64,000 nucleotides of DNA from Heliocidaris tuberculata (GCA_025618425.1 CM046842.1:26320552-26384551); one strand, 5' to 3'; shown: positions 42,879 to 54,499, counted from the stretch's first letter. A program made the numbers and translations. Notes: generated by a model from the letters alone, not told the origin.

Positions 42879-43085
42879 GTATTTGGCGTCACCTTTGCAT
42901 GGAAGGGGGAAAGTGAACTGAATGAATGTAACCCTCGGGTCTCTCCTCCCGATATAACCGACAGGGATGTGCAGGTGTAATACTATACCGGGATTTCCCC
43001 CTACTCTTCGTCGAATAGTGCAGTGGGTTCTTAACGTGCAAAGGTGGTGACTCTCCTTTACACGGGACCTCAATTTAACGTTCTA
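42836..43085. repeat. (ATT)n-headed dispersed repeat
   Basis: (TTA)n over about 45 nt is followed by structured text with TGTAACCCTCGGGTCTCTCC, CCGGGATTTCCCCC and GTGCAGTGGGTTCTTAACGTG. This has the look of a SINE or retroelement tail, as at 19562. Family unproven, as only one copy is in the window. Confidence 0.45.
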
Positions 43086-43562
43086 TCCGTGGGGCTTGGC
43101 TAAATTTATGCCCTCTTGCAATACACACAGCTACATATTTCAGAGTAGGCCTCATATGGGCGGTGTTTAGAAACTAGTCAACAAAAGCATCGACTGTTCT
43201 CATCATCAGGCAGCTGATTCATATCCCACTTTATTTACAAAACAAACACACACACAAAAAATCTTGATATCTTGCTATTTAACATTACACCTAAGTCAGT
43301 TTGTTTGCATAAAAGGAAAGTATACATGGGCTTTAAACGTCGCTCGATTCTGCCAAGTAAACAAGAAAAACAACCCGACACCTAGGAAAGCCAACGGCCT
43401 GCACTCTTTGTCGCTGTCGTTGCTGTTTATTAATCAGTCAGTGCAAATACACTAACCCGCTAGATTTTATCGTTACCTAAGGATTTGAGTGGAGTGTTGA
43501 GGTACCAAGTGTAGAACTGAAATAATAATTGGCATGACATAGCATGACCACACCATCATGAT

Positions 43563-43870
43563 GTGTCGTGGTCTTGTGGATACGTCACCGGACTGTGGAT
43601 CACATGTTTCGCGGTTCGAGTCCCAGCAGGGACACTAACGTCCTTTGGCAATCTACGTTGCCACTCTTACACAGGAGAGATTGGGTACCTGTGAGTATTG
43701 CCGAAAGTTAATGTGACTGTTTTTTTTCCATTGCCCTACATGCATGCATGTGAACGGTGCAAAATGGTAGGAATACTCTCTAAGGAGTAGTGATGGTGCA
43801 CACTCGGGCTTGAATTCGAGTGACCAGGCCTGGGTAATGATAAATGACACTGTCAAGCGCATTGAATTAT
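43563..43870 (+). repeat. tRNA-like SINE (GTG anticodon position)
   Basis: Head 43563-43636: 5' GTGTC pairs with 3' GACAC, A-box-like TGGTCTTGTGG, perfect B box GGTTCGAGTCC. A non-tRNA body follows (GTTGCCACTCTTACACAGG, GATAAATGACACTGTCAAGCG), ending in (TA)n. The anticodon stem does not pair well, so it is a SINE and not a functional tRNA. Confidence 0.7.
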
Positions 43871-43882
43871 TCACGTAATACG

Positions 43883-43956
<74 letters not shown>
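43883..43956. repeat. (TA)n(TG)n compound microsatellite
   Basis: About 42 nt of TA followed by about 32 nt of TG, directly after the SINE body. Confidence 0.95.
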
Positions 43957-43958
<2 letters not shown>

Positions 43959-44439
43959 CATATAAATTTTAGAAGACATTTTAGAAGACAAGAAGACAAA
44001 TGAAAGCTCTTTTACTACTATTTCATGTAGGAGATGAAAAAAGAAAATGTAGCCTCATTTTCTAAGTAGATACAAAGAAGGGCTTTTAAAAGTTACCCTA
44101 ATTGCCTATAGTTAGATGATTTAAAAAAACATAAGGAAATGATGGTTTTCTGACATTGTGTTGTCTACCCCTTCCTCGGGGGAGATTGTCGTCCATGCTT
44201 AGGTTCGTGCATGAATTTTCTCGTTCAAACTTTACTAGGCCTATATTTTCCAATTAACCCTTCAGGGGTATTTACGAACTTGCGTGGCTTTGGGAAATCT
44301 ATAGAATATAGTTCATCCTTAAAAATTTACAAGTAGCCTAAAGGACAAAAAGGTCTACTATATTATGGACTCAAGAAGGAAATGAAATTCAAAATCAGCA
44401 TCATTTAGGGGGAATTGTAAACAATAACAGGGGGTTAAT

Positions 44440-44670
44440 AACTTGCGTGTTAAATTGAATGCACATGTTCCGAATTCGACTGCCCATTTGCGAATTTGAA
44501 TGCCCGAGGAGTCCTTTCGGCAGTTGCCGATGAATTTTAATGATTCCTGCAAACGTGCTAATTTGAATGCACAGAAATGAATTTGAATGATACAAAAGCA
44601 AAATCCCTTGTTCGAAACTCTAAATTGAATGATTTTATACACTTTTTAATGACAGAAGTTACGGTAAACT
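44440..44670. repeat. AATTTGAATG periodic motif tract
   Basis: AAATTGAATG or AATTTGAATG recurs at irregular spacing (about 44450, 44493, 44559, 44580, 44621) and again at about 45172, after the MITE that splits the tract. Confidence 0.65.
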
Positions 44671-45021
44671 ATGGGTGTCGATCCGTGTTCATGATTGGGG
44701 TGTGGGAGGGGATACCCCCTCCTACACCAGGGACTTTTTCAAAGATCTGTCCATAAAACTTGCATTTTAAAGCATCACAAAATGGTTTTTAATGAAAAGA
44801 AGGAATGCACGGATCTACGCCAATGGACGGAACCCCTTAATTGAGAATAACAATGCGAGCGAACGAATTTTCTTCGATATTTTCGCATTGAAATTAAGGC
44901 ATTTCTTATTTCCTTACTTCTAATCATTAATGAATGTGATGGTATTTCAAGATCAAACATAATGAGTTTGGATTATTATTAGTATTAAGTTAATGAATCA
45001 TATGTCTTATTTATGTTATCC

Positions 45022-45058
<37 letters not shown>

Positions 45059-45148
45059 GGGGGGTTAATAATGCAGGCCATCCCCCACCTCAATTTTTGT
45101 TGTTGATATATACCCCTATCCCCCCCCCCCCCCCGGATCGACACCCAT
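44671..45148. mobile_element. MITE with ATGGGTGTCGATCCG ends
   Basis: Perfect 15-bp inverted ends (44671-44685 and 45134-45148). The flanks CGGTAAAC and CGATAAAC look like an 8-bp target duplication with one mismatch, which would place the true ends one base further out on each side. The interior has T, G and C runs. Confidence 0.82.
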
Positions 45149-45509
45149 GCGATAAACAATGTTTTTGCTAAATTGAATGAACGTTTTATCAAACTGACAG
45201 GAGAAAGTGGAAAACCTCTCGGGTTTTTTTTAATGCAGGACTTAGTTACATGGCTGTCAAACCAAGTCCTGCATAAACCCCCTAGACATGCAGAATGAAA
45301 CAGAGCTTATAGAACTACCTGAGCAAATCGCAACAAACGTGTAACTTAATGAAGAAAGAAAAAATTGACACTATAAAAACACCTTTCCCAACTTTGGTAT
45401 AGCCTATAGTGACGGCTACCCCTAGGACATTTACCCATCCCCCAAGCCAGGATAATTATTCCATAGAAAATTGGCCTTTAAGTGATGGTGGTGATGCTGC
45501 TGCTGCTGC

Positions 45510-45591
45510 TGCTAATAATAATAATAATAATAATAATAATGATAAAAATGATGATAAAAATAATGATAATGATAATAATAATGATGATAAT

Positions 45592-45626
<35 letters not shown>

Positions 45627-45925
45627 TAATTTCTATTGTGACGGAATAAACCGCATTTTTAGGATTCGCCTTAATGTAGAAGATAAGCTTGTAATACTAG
45701 TAATAAGAATAATATGTCTTGTTTACCCCCAGTAGCCTCATCCATACTATAAATACTGGTCTCCCTGAGGGCTCTGCAATCACATTATTACCCCGGCTTT
45801 TATAGCACGACAACCGTAGCGCTCAGTGAATTTAAGGAATAAATCCTTCGAGGTACACACTTACTACACCTTTGTCGAGTGTGGCAAATGTAGATAAATG
45901 CCTTAGCAAAGTGGTCTAAACCATT
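45510..45925. repeat. (AAT)n tract plus dispersed repeat related to 19562
   Basis: A long AAT/GAT microsatellite (45512-45630) is followed by CACATTATTACCCCGGC and GTAGATAAATGCCTTAGCAA, sharing block order with 19562-19850. Confidence 0.6.
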
Positions 45926-46262
45926 AAGGGTGTGGGATTGGGGGGGGGGGGGATTATCCTGTGGGATTATTATTCTGGGAGTAATCGTCCCAGAGGTTAC
46001 TTTTCATCCTCTCATCATAAGTTAGCTAGTGAAAATCACCTTCCTAAATGTAGTTCCCGAACATATGCCCCGAAAGGTTATACGAAATACATGTACCCCC
46101 AACTCCAACCCCGAAAAAAACAAAAACAAAAACAAAAAAAATATTTCCAAAAAACAATCAAATATATGAAAAGGAGGAGTATATGTTTTGAGACCAATTT
46201 TAATAGTCTTTAAACACCGCACCTTAATTTTTTGAAAAAAAAATTGTTTCCTTTCATTAGAA

Positions 46263-46566
46263 ATGGCGTCACAAGGAGGCCTCCCTGATCATCTTCTCTT
46301 CAAGCTAGCTGAAGACATCGAGACTAGTGAGCAAGTGGAGGCTTTTGGAAGGACGCTCGGATTCAAAGCAGCAGCGATCAACAGATACACTGAGACCAAC
46401 AGGATAGAAGGACGAGTGACGTGTAAAGGAACACGTGACATGCTGTTTGATTGGAGACAGACAGTTGAGCCTTGCTACCAGCATCTGAGACTGAAACAAG
46501 CTCTCCTTGACGCCAAGCTTGTTATGCTTGCTGATACTTATCTCAAGGAAACGACAGCCGTTCCAG
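46263..46566 (+). CDS. NLR exon 1: DEATH-like domain
   Basis: MASQGGLPDHLLFKLAEDIE, then AFGRTLGFKAAAINRY and MLFDWRQTV, fits the L..LA..I....W/F..LGR.LG.....I pattern of death domains. Donor CCAG|GTGAAT, phase 1. The ATG is two bases after a CATTAG acceptor. Confidence 0.85.
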
Positions 46567-49500
46567 GTGAATCTATTAGTCCAGCATTTGCAAGTGTTTC
46601 ATATACAATTAGAAATGATACTCCTTTAGTGAGATTTTGTGAAATATTTCCTCTGCTTCTGTAGGCAATGTGTTAACATTTTTAACAGACAAGTATTAAA
46701 GCAAAGAAAGCACAATAATCAAAGTCAGACACTAAGGTTGGTATTCTGCTAATCAAGGTAAACCCAGCGCTTGATGTAAAATCATGTTCAACTACTTTTC
46801 TTTACTTAAAACTCGACTTTCAACCTGGGTCGGGTTTAAATTTTAGCAGGATACGTACGGGCCTATATCTAAAAAAAATAAAAAATAAAAAATAAAAAAT
46901 GAATGAATGAATATGACTTTAAAACAGCGAGAATTACGGTGGCTTAAATTTGATAAAACAGTTTTCTACGGAAATCTTACCGAAGTCATGGTTCATGCGG
47001 TGAGGGTACGGTCATCTTTTTTTATTAAAAAAAACCAAACTGTCTGTTGGGCTTGAATCATTTCAGATATCTACAGCTTGAAGATCTCAGAGTCCTTGAC
47101 TGTTATGCGGTGTCGTGAAAAACTGACGAATAAATACCTCAATTCATTATGCAAAATCCAGATGGCTCCATGGGATCCGAAGGATTATGCTGAGTTCAAA
47201 GACATGCACACTGTCGTCGCTATGGTGAAGAAGGATGTGCATGGAAGAGCTACTGGGAAGAAGGAAATACTTCAGGGGTCAGTTGCTGAAATATTTTCAA
47301 CGAAGGTAAACGGCAGGCTACCTGTTCGAATCCTCATTTCTGCCCCCGCTGGAAGAGGGAAGACAACGGCTGTCGCTAAGATGGCTTACGACTGGGCTCT
47401 TAGAGTGCAGGGATCACCACTGGAAAACTTGCCTCTCCTCTTTGTTGTGAAACTACGAAATACCCTCCAACAAACATCAATTGCAGAAGCGATCATAACT
47501 CAGCTATTGAGTGACGTTGACGATCTAACACAAGGTGGGCTACACAGTTTCATCAAAGAAAACCAGCATATTTGTCACATCATACTAGACGGGTTAGATG
47601 AATATGCGGGTATTAATGCTTCAAAACAAAGTCTAGGAAGCAACATTGTCAGTGTGATGCTGTGGGAGGAATATCCAGAATGTCGAGTCCTTGTTACAAC
47701 ACGCCCTCACCTAGAGAACTTCTTCCATCAAGGGGAACTTCCAAGGGTGTACACAAATTTGTGGATTGAAGGGTTCTCCGACTGGCGATCAAGAGAGTAC
47801 ATCGACAAATTCTTTGCTTCGACTCCGAATCCCTCTAACGGAGAAGGACTGAAGGTGTACCTTGATGGCCAACCATTGATTAACGAACTTGTTGTTACAC
47901 CTTTATTCTGCCTCATGGTGTGTCACCTATGGAGCGAGGGGCTACTGGGGAACAATACTACAACTCAAACAGAACTGCTTGACAGCGTGAATGTATTCTT
48001 GCTTCACCATGCGAATGCCCGATCAAAGTCAAGAGAGATGATTACAGCAAACGAACTGAAGGGAATAATTTGTAAACTGGGTAAAGTTGCTTTAGCTGGT
48101 CTACTTGACGATGCTAAAAAGCTAGTCTTCACCCCCAGTGACTTCCGAAAGGTCCCTGCTATCCTTGATAGAGCATGTGAGCTTGGAATCACATCCAGGG
48201 CCACTGTTTCATTAACACGCCTTCCACAATCCCAAGAAACCACTTCTACTACCATCGAGTTCTATCACAAAATCGCGCAGGAGCACTCTGCTGGGAAAAA
48301 CCTCGCTGCTCAAACGAAGAAGTATTTGTTACGATGGAAGATTTCTAAGTTGGACAGAGTACTGCGCCAGATCAGAGCAAACATTGGTGACTACGAGAAT
48401 CTCATCCGGTTCGCTTCTGGCACGGACAACAGCCTCTGTATGAGGATTATGGAGGCGCTTCTTTCCAACAGCTTCTTGGGTGAGAGTGAGAGATATCGCA
48501 TTCTCCTAGACTGTTCATCAGAGACCACGGGGACTGAAGGAAGCGTGTCTTCGTTAGTTCAAAGATGTATAACTGCACAGAGTGTTGTTCTTAAGGCACC
48601 GACTGTCTACACCGTCGTGGGAATGCAGAAGCTTCCAGAAAAGCTAAAGAGACAGGTAAGGCCTATATGTTTTGAAAACATGGACACGGTTGCAAACCTT
48701 TTGGGGGTTTTGGTTTGTATTCTGTCTTCTTCAAATTCAAAACGGGTTCCAGAATTTTTAGAGATTAATACCATGGAACGCTGTTTTTATCAAGATGGGT
48801 AATGGAATCCGAAGTGAGAACTTGTCGCAAGAAATTTAAATCAATCCTACACATAATAAGACATTAGAGAAGAGGATAGCGATCAAGATTTAACGTCGAG
48901 AAAATGAAGTGTGGAGAGATACCGTGCAGAGACAAAGAAAAATAAATCTTTGAGATAAAGAGCACGAATGAAAACCAGTTAAGAAAAAATAAAATTAATT
49001 ATGAAACCCACATACAAATGTGTTATTAAGTGGATGAAAATACAATGATTAATTATCACCATTATCAAGTCATAACATAAGACAAATCAATTATGTTCCT
49101 AATTATGATCAAGAACAAAGTATGAAGAAGCCATTCAAATTATTCAAAAAGAATAGGGGAGCGGGGGGAGGGGGGGGGGGGTGGGGGCTGTCAAATACAT
49201 GTACATACACCATATTCATTACTATGTTGCTTGTATTTATGTTGTTTCTTTTTGAATACCCTATGCCTACAAGCTGAAACAAACTTTCTACATGTGCTCC
49301 TTTCCCCCCTTTTCATTTTCACAGTTTAATGTAATTCATTGACATTATGAGTTTTTTTATGACAACATATTTTTTTAATGTTATATCAAATTGTATTTAT
49401 ACTATATATTTGCACGTTTTTAATGAATATCAATGAAGAATTGATCTAAAAAAAATACCTATTTCCCCTTCTTCCTTCCTGATGTGAAAATAGATTAAAG

Positions 49501-52500
49501 AAGTGAAGTTTGAGGAGTCAACAATCCCAAACAACGTGACGATTGGACTTTGGTTCTGCCTCAGATCCTTCAGCACACTGCACCAACTCACCATCTCAGA
49601 CTCCTCTCTCAGTTTCCCGTTATCTCCTCCTGAGCTTCCATTCGTCACAAAGCTGGTGACGTCACGCAGCCACGAAAGGCTTCTATCCTCACTGCCTGGC
49701 TTGAAAGAGATAGATATCACTGTATATGATGCAGATAGAGACATATCTCAGATCACAGCTGGTCTTCGTCTTTCCGGTGGACGGCAGCTCACGCACATCA
49801 GCCTGAATGCACAGCCATCACTTCCATCAGAGAGAAGGAACATATCGAGCGAGACGATGAGAGAACTTGGTCTGCTAATCAAAGAACGAACCGAAAATAT
49901 GCAGTGGCTAGGTGTGTCCGGGGTGAGGTGCGCAGACGAGGAAGATTTGGTTGATCTCGTCGAGTGCTGCAGACATGTGAAGTCGATGGATTATCTGGTG
50001 TGAGTTTATTACACGAAATTTGAGTCAGGACAATAAAACGAAATCAGTCCGGACCTTTCCAGGACACACTTTAATATCCCAGTCACACCAACAATACCGA
50101 CTCTAGACCGACAAAAGAACGAACAAAAAAATCAAATTACCTCGAGTGGCCAAGTATCTGTCGGTTTAAGTCGGTGTGAAATCGGATTTGCGGTATGACT
50201 AAGTTATATTAAGACTGGTGAAAAACCCTAGTGGACATTCATTAACAAAAGAAGAAAGAAAAAAAAAAGAATTACAAAAAAGAATTTAAGCGTCTTAAAT
50301 TCTTTGCTTTGCAGGTGACAGAGATCACTTGAACGAAGTCACATGCTAGTCATCTACCTTTGTCACTGTTTGTTATTTATTTTAAAAATCTCTTCTCCAT
50401 CAATCCCCGGCTTCACCTCACCGTATTCGTTTATATCTTTGAACATGGTGCAGGCTCCTCGACTGTGGTTCTAAAAGAGGCGGTAGACTAAGATCTCATA
50501 CCAATAGTCTTCTTGACCTGCAGGATTCCATCCGAGTGTTTGTTTCTCATGTAAGCTATACATACAATTTATTTATTGTTTTAGTTGTAATGATATTTAT
50601 TGCTACATTTATGATTCGGAGAAAGTCTACCTCTTATCTACACAAGTAAATTGAAATTAAATTAAGACTTTGCCTTTCCATTGACATGACTAGCTAGCCT
50701 TAGTCAAAGGAGTCTATTTTAGCTTAGTTTCTAGTGTTTATTTCAAAGTAGTAGTTCAACATCTTATACATATATATATATACATACACATATTCTAATG
50801 GGAAAAAATCCCTTTTCTACAGAGGTCAGAGTTTCTCTGGTCACTGACTGAAAGTGATCTTGTTTGTTCATTTTGAAGCTGAATATTATCTTCAGTATTT
50901 ACTTTGGGGTGAACTTTTCCATTCCTTTATCTGTAAATGATGGGATTACTTCAAAGAGGAAGCAACAAGTAGCAATGAATGCATCTTTTTGTTTTTAAAC
51001 GGATTCTATTTGATCGATGTGTGTCCAAATTGCCTCTTCAGGAGCATGGTAAATTATTAATGGAGAAATGCCAGTTGTCTGCTGAAATGACCATCAGGTT
51101 GTGGTCCTGTCTCAGATCCTTCACATCACTATACCAACTCACCGTCTCAGACTCCTCTCTCAGTTTCCCTCCATCTTCTCCTGCCCTGCCATCGATCACT
51201 AATCTGGTAGCCAAGAGAGTGACGTCACAGAGTTACGAAGGTCTTCTCTCTTCGCTTCCTGGCCTGAAAGAAATCGATATCACTGTCGATAATGCAGAGA
51301 GGGACATATCACACATCACGGCTGGTCTTCGTCGGACCGGAGGACGGCAAGTCACGAGTATGAACCTTGGTGCACCACCATCACTCCCATCAGAAAAGAA
51401 GAATGTAACGAGAGAGAAGATGAGAGGACTTGGACTCTTGATCAGAGAACAAACCAAAAACCTACAGTGGCTAGATGTGTCCGGGTTGGAGTGCGCAGAC
51501 GAGGAAGACTTCATAGACCTCGTCGATTGTTGCAGAAATGTGAAGATGATGAAATCCCTATGGTAAATTTCGATTCTTTATTTCAAGTGTTGAATAGGGG
51601 GGGGGGGGGGGGAATGACCCCCTTTGCTCCTGGCTACACCTTTGTCTTTGTGAAATATTCTACTCTAACTTAACTGCATTAATACCTCAGTCACATTGCC
51701 AAATCGACTCCAAATGGAGCGATTCTTGGCCATTCGTTTTTATATGTATTTTCCCCCCGTTCGGTTTATAGTCGGTCAGGGCCCTCTTGCCTAAAAAGTT
51801 GCGTTTAATCGCAATTCAAAAAATTTAACATAAGTCTGAAATACGCTATCTTGAATGGTTGAAAATCAAGTTGCGTTTAATTTTTTTGACTTGCGTTTAA
51901 CATTTTTAGGCAAGAGGGCCCTGGGCCCTGTTTCATAAAACTTGTCATCAATGACAAGTTGCAATAACTGTTAAAAGCTACTGAAATCCTTGCATCTGAT
52001 AGGCTGAGAGTAAATTTGTCGGTAAAAATCACCGACAAGACACTTGATGAAACGCACCACTGATGTCGGTCTTGTCGGTGTGACTGGAGTCTTTAGTCGA
52101 TGCTTCTCTCGTAGTCTTCTGTATAAAGCACGCCTGAGGGTAGGAATGGATTATAATGAAGCGCCTAATGAACTTTTCTTTTTAAACAAATTGCAGTTCT
52201 CTGTTTTACTCCTTCCCTCCTCATCATCCTTCACTCTTTATCTTTCCCTTTCTTTCTTGCCTGTCCTTTACCCTCCCCACTCTCTCTTCGTCTGTGAGTT
52301 TCTTAATCTATCCTTGCACCTTTCCTTTTCATCTGTGCATATAGCCTTTTCTGCTGTGGGACTAAAGAGGGAGGCAGACTGGAATCTTATCTCCAGCGCC
52401 TGAGCACCGCAAGCGGCAGATTCAAAGTGGATGTTTGGCATGTATGTGGTTCCTTATTATGTGCATTTGTACTTTCTCTTTGTTTTGTATAATTTAAAAA

Positions 52501-52532
52501 AATATATTACTGGTTTAATAATGGTAATTAAG

Positions 52533-52586
<54 letters not shown>

Positions 52587-52777
52587 GACCTAATGATAAT
52601 AACAATAAAAATAATATGAATAATAAAAATTAGGAAGTTGAAGAAGAAGAAGAAGAAGAAGTAGAAGAAAACAAAATGGTATTTATTGAATTTTACTCTT
52701 ATTATTTCACTCTTCTTAACCTTTACAAATAGTTTGGTGGAAGACCCGAGGAGTTCCATATTTCTTACACTGGTTGA
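46263..52777 (+). CDS. NLR-like innate immune receptor: DEATH-NACHT with tandem C-terminal modules (7 coding exons)
   Basis: Exons 46263-46566, 47067-48655, 49494-49999, 50454-50550, 51042-51562, 52345-52441 and 52733-52777 sum to 3159 nt: 1052 codons plus TGA in one frame. Residues 1-100 form a DEATH-like helical domain. The NACHT NTPase has Walker A SAPAGRGKTT (about 193-202) and Walker B IILDGLDEY (about 273-281), and is followed by a helical region to about 631. Two repeats of a roughly 200-residue LRR-like module follow, each made of a long exon (506 or 521 nt) and a 97-nt exon. Cytoplasmic sensor proteins of this plan are expanded in sea urchins and amphioxus; the ligand and any signalling partner are unknown. 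The last 14 codons are the weakest part. An upstream 5' UTR exon is likely, because an acceptor TTCATTAG abuts the start. Confidence 0.88.
47067..48655 (+). CDS. NLR exon 2: NACHT domain
   Basis: Acceptor ATTTCAG and donor AGACAG|GTAAGG, phase 1-0, 1589 nt without a stop. Walker A SAPAGRGKTTAV, Walker B HIILDGLDEYAG, the LVTTRPH sensor-1-like segment and the LVVTPLFCLMVCHLW helix are all NACHT hallmarks. The open frame continues 147 nt past the donor, so retention of intron 2 would add a short unrelated tail. Confidence 0.92.
49140..49195. repeat. G-rich run in NLR intron
   Basis: Nearly pure G over about 35 nt (49156-49189). Confidence 0.9.
49494..49999 (+). CDS. NLR exon 3: C-terminal module 1, long exon
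   Basis: Phase 0-2. Leu-rich strands at LHQLTISDSSL, LKEIDITVYD, LTHISLNAQ and MQWLGVSGV are spaced like leucine-rich repeat units. About 65-70% of residues appear shared with exon 5, judged by eye. Confidence 0.85.
50080..50210. repeat. GTCGGT/ACCGAC foldback repeat
   Basis: CAGTCACACCAACAATACCG at the left and CGGTATGACTAAG at the right, with internal CTGTCGG and GTCGGTGTGA. Related to the outer element of the mosaic at 51688-52092. Confidence 0.5.
50454..50550 (+). CDS. NLR exon 4: C-terminal module 1, short exon
   Basis: 97 nt, phase 2-0, LLDCGSKRGGRLRSHTNSLL. It aligns with exon 6 (LFCCGTKEGGRLESYLQRLS), which has the same length and phase. Confidence 0.78.
51042..51562 (+). CDS. NLR exon 5: C-terminal module 2, long exon
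   Basis: 521 nt, phase 0-2. LWSCLRSFTSLYQLTVSDSS, GLKEIDITVDNAERDISHIT and LQWLDVSGLECADEED repeat exon 3 almost block by block. Confidence 0.88.
51600..51612. repeat. G run after NLR exon 5
   Basis: About 15 G at 51598-51612. Confidence 0.9.
51778..51922. mobile_element. 145-bp MITE with 20-bp perfect TIRs
   Basis: AGGGCCCTCTTGCCTAAAAA at the left and its exact reverse complement at the right. The interior repeats TTGCGTTTAA three times. Confidence 0.85.
51923..52058. repeat. 140-bp foldback repeat family 4, copy 4
   Basis: GGGCCCTGTTTCATAAAACT to CACTTGATGAAACGC. The core matches the other three copies with few differences. Confidence 0.85.
52345..52441 (+). CDS. NLR exon 6: C-terminal module 2, short exon
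   Basis: 97 nt, phase 2-0, acceptor CATATAG, donor CAT|GTATGT. Homologous to exon 4. Confidence 0.78.
52533..52590. repeat. (AAT)n microsatellite
   Basis: About 52 nt of AAT repeats in the last intron, followed by (GAA)n at about 52643-52662. Confidence 0.95.
52733..52777 (+). CDS. NLR exon 7: probable terminal exon
   Basis: After acceptor CAAATAG the frame reads FGGRPEEFHISYTG and TGA. It closes the gene in frame, but it is short and has no homologous partner in the window, so it is the least certain exon. Confidence 0.45.
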   Translation, partial: FGGRPEEFHISYTG

Positions 52778-52971
52778 GCAACACTGACGACTACACAGTA
52801 CCCTGTCAATCTGAAATCGATAGTACCTTGCCTCACTTCATACCTGATTATACATCACTGTGTTTGTTAACTACCAAGATTTATGCAGTTGAGATCGTCT
52901 TACTCCTTGCGTTTTACATTCTTTTATTCATCGGGCCTAATGAACTTGTATTTAGCGGACATTCTCCTATA

Positions 52972-53002
<31 letters not shown>

Positions 53003-53119
53003 ATCGTAAATGTTTTTTGACCATCATGCAGTGTCGTCATCAGTAAGTTCATTACGTTAAACTATTAGTCATAACTGCAGTTGTTATAGTCATAATAATA
53101 ATAGTAGTAGTATAGTCAC

Positions 53120-53310
53120 TAGCGTACGGGGGGGGGGGGCAGTGGGGGCAGACTGCCCCTGACAACTTTTGGCCCATTTTGAAAGACAAGTACACATTGT
53201 GCCACCTTTCTTTTACAAGTGATAACCTTTTCTTTTGTCAGAGAATTATGGAGGAAAAGTGGACCCTATGATAAAATCTGGTACCCCCCCCCCCTCCGAC
53301 TTTTGGAGGG
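53120..53310. mobile_element. CAGTGG-type MITE fragment
   Basis: CACTAGCGTACGGGGG at the left, with CCCTGACAACTTTTGGCC, GTCAGAGAATTATGGAGGAA and TTTTGGAGGGCT as in 15238-15537. The right end is not clear. Confidence 0.6.
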
Positions 53311-53319
53311 CTAAAAATT

Positions 53320-54215
53320 CTGAACTTTACAGATATGTGACTTTTACTAACATTTGTGACTGAATCGGTTCAAGAAGCAGAAAAATATCTGGCAAGTTAA
53401 AAATCCCCTTCACAAATTATCAGTCCAGCTTCGTGATTGGATGGCAGCATCAAGGACACCTACCAGACACGAATGTCAGTAGTGTGTATGACCGTGACTA
53501 CGTGTTCCCCTTTGGTTTGACTAGGCTGTATTCGAACTGTGTATGGGGGAGCGGCTTTATGTTATGATCAACCAATAAAATCGCTGGATTCATATTTTCT
53601 TACAGCGATTTTGTACTTGTTTTCGATTTTTCTGCACCCTGACCGGATTAAGTAGCAAACGTCGATGAATGTCGTATATCTGTGAAGCTTAGATATTACT
53701 CTTTCTGCAGATATCCGGCGTGTTATTGAGAGGCAAGCACAAAAGCATTTTTTAATGCTAATATCCGGAGAAGAAAGACTTGTGTTTCATTTCACTTGTA
53801 TTATCAATTTTTTCATTAATTATTCTGGTCAAAGGACTAATCATGCAAACTGAATGACAAGAAGGAATGAAGTTTCATCTTTACAATGCTATATCATTCT
53901 TTCCCTTTCATCCATTTACTCAGAATCTACGGATGATACAAGATAGTGTTCAGACTCATTACGTACTCATGACGCGCAACACTCTTGTATACGAGCTGAA
54001 TATATGGAGCACAAATTATACACGCTGCGGTATGGATGTTCTTCGAATTACGTCCATGCTCTCCATTTGATATCAGTGTAAATATCTAAAAAGAAGATCT
54101 AATTGATACTGTCATTTATCTGCTGTTAAATTATTTCATTTCATTTTCGGAATTACGAACTTTCGGACTTACAATCCTTCGGAGTATCGAAGCTTCGGAG
54201 TAAAGATTTTCGGGA
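53320..54215. other. Downstream of the NLR gene, no gene seen
   Basis: No supported exon. AATAAA at 53574-53579 could serve the NLR transcript. Repeated TCGGAGTA/CTTTCGGA words occur near 54150-54215. Confidence 0.4.
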
Positions 54216-54223
54216 ATACAAAC

Positions 54224-54499
54224 CAGTGGCGTACCCAGGATTTTTTTACAGGGGGAGCAAATTTTGTCAACTGTAATTCTGCTTGGAGGGAGACCAGTAT
54301 TTTTTTTCTTCTCGCCAGACCTCCAAAACTCACTCAGTGGGGGGGGGGGGGGGGGGGGGGGGGTTATCAGACGTTTTGCTCCATGATTCTCTTACAAGCA
54401 AAAAAAGAAAAAAAAAGGGGGGAAAAAATCTTTTTTTCTGTCAAAAGTTGTCAGAGGGGCACTCTGCCCCCTGCCCCCCCCCCCTTGGGTACGCTTGTT
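54224..54499. mobile_element. CAGTGGCGTACCC-type MITE with 8-bp TSD
   Basis: Starts CAGTGGCGTACCCAGGATTT and ends CCCCTTGGGTACGCTTGTT. ATACAAAC is duplicated at 54216-54223 and 54500-54507. A run of about 23 G and a C run lie inside. Confidence 0.8.

Larger units (their letters stand above)
51688..52092. mobile_element. Mosaic of three foldback repeats in the NLR intron
   Basis: An outer TCAGTCACATTGCC...GTCGGTGTGACTGGAG element is split by a 145-bp MITE (51778-51922) and, directly abutting it, a family 4 repeat (51923-52058). Confidence 0.65.

Noticed and set aside
43563..43636. tRNA-His gene
   Set aside because: The acceptor ends pair and the B box is perfect, but the anticodon stem does not pair and a SINE-like body follows.
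48656..48802. Extension of the NACHT exon to the stop at 48802
   Set aside because: A good donor (CAG|GTAAGG) at 48655 joins the downstream module exons in frame; the extension is intron sequence, though an intron-retained isoform cannot be excluded.
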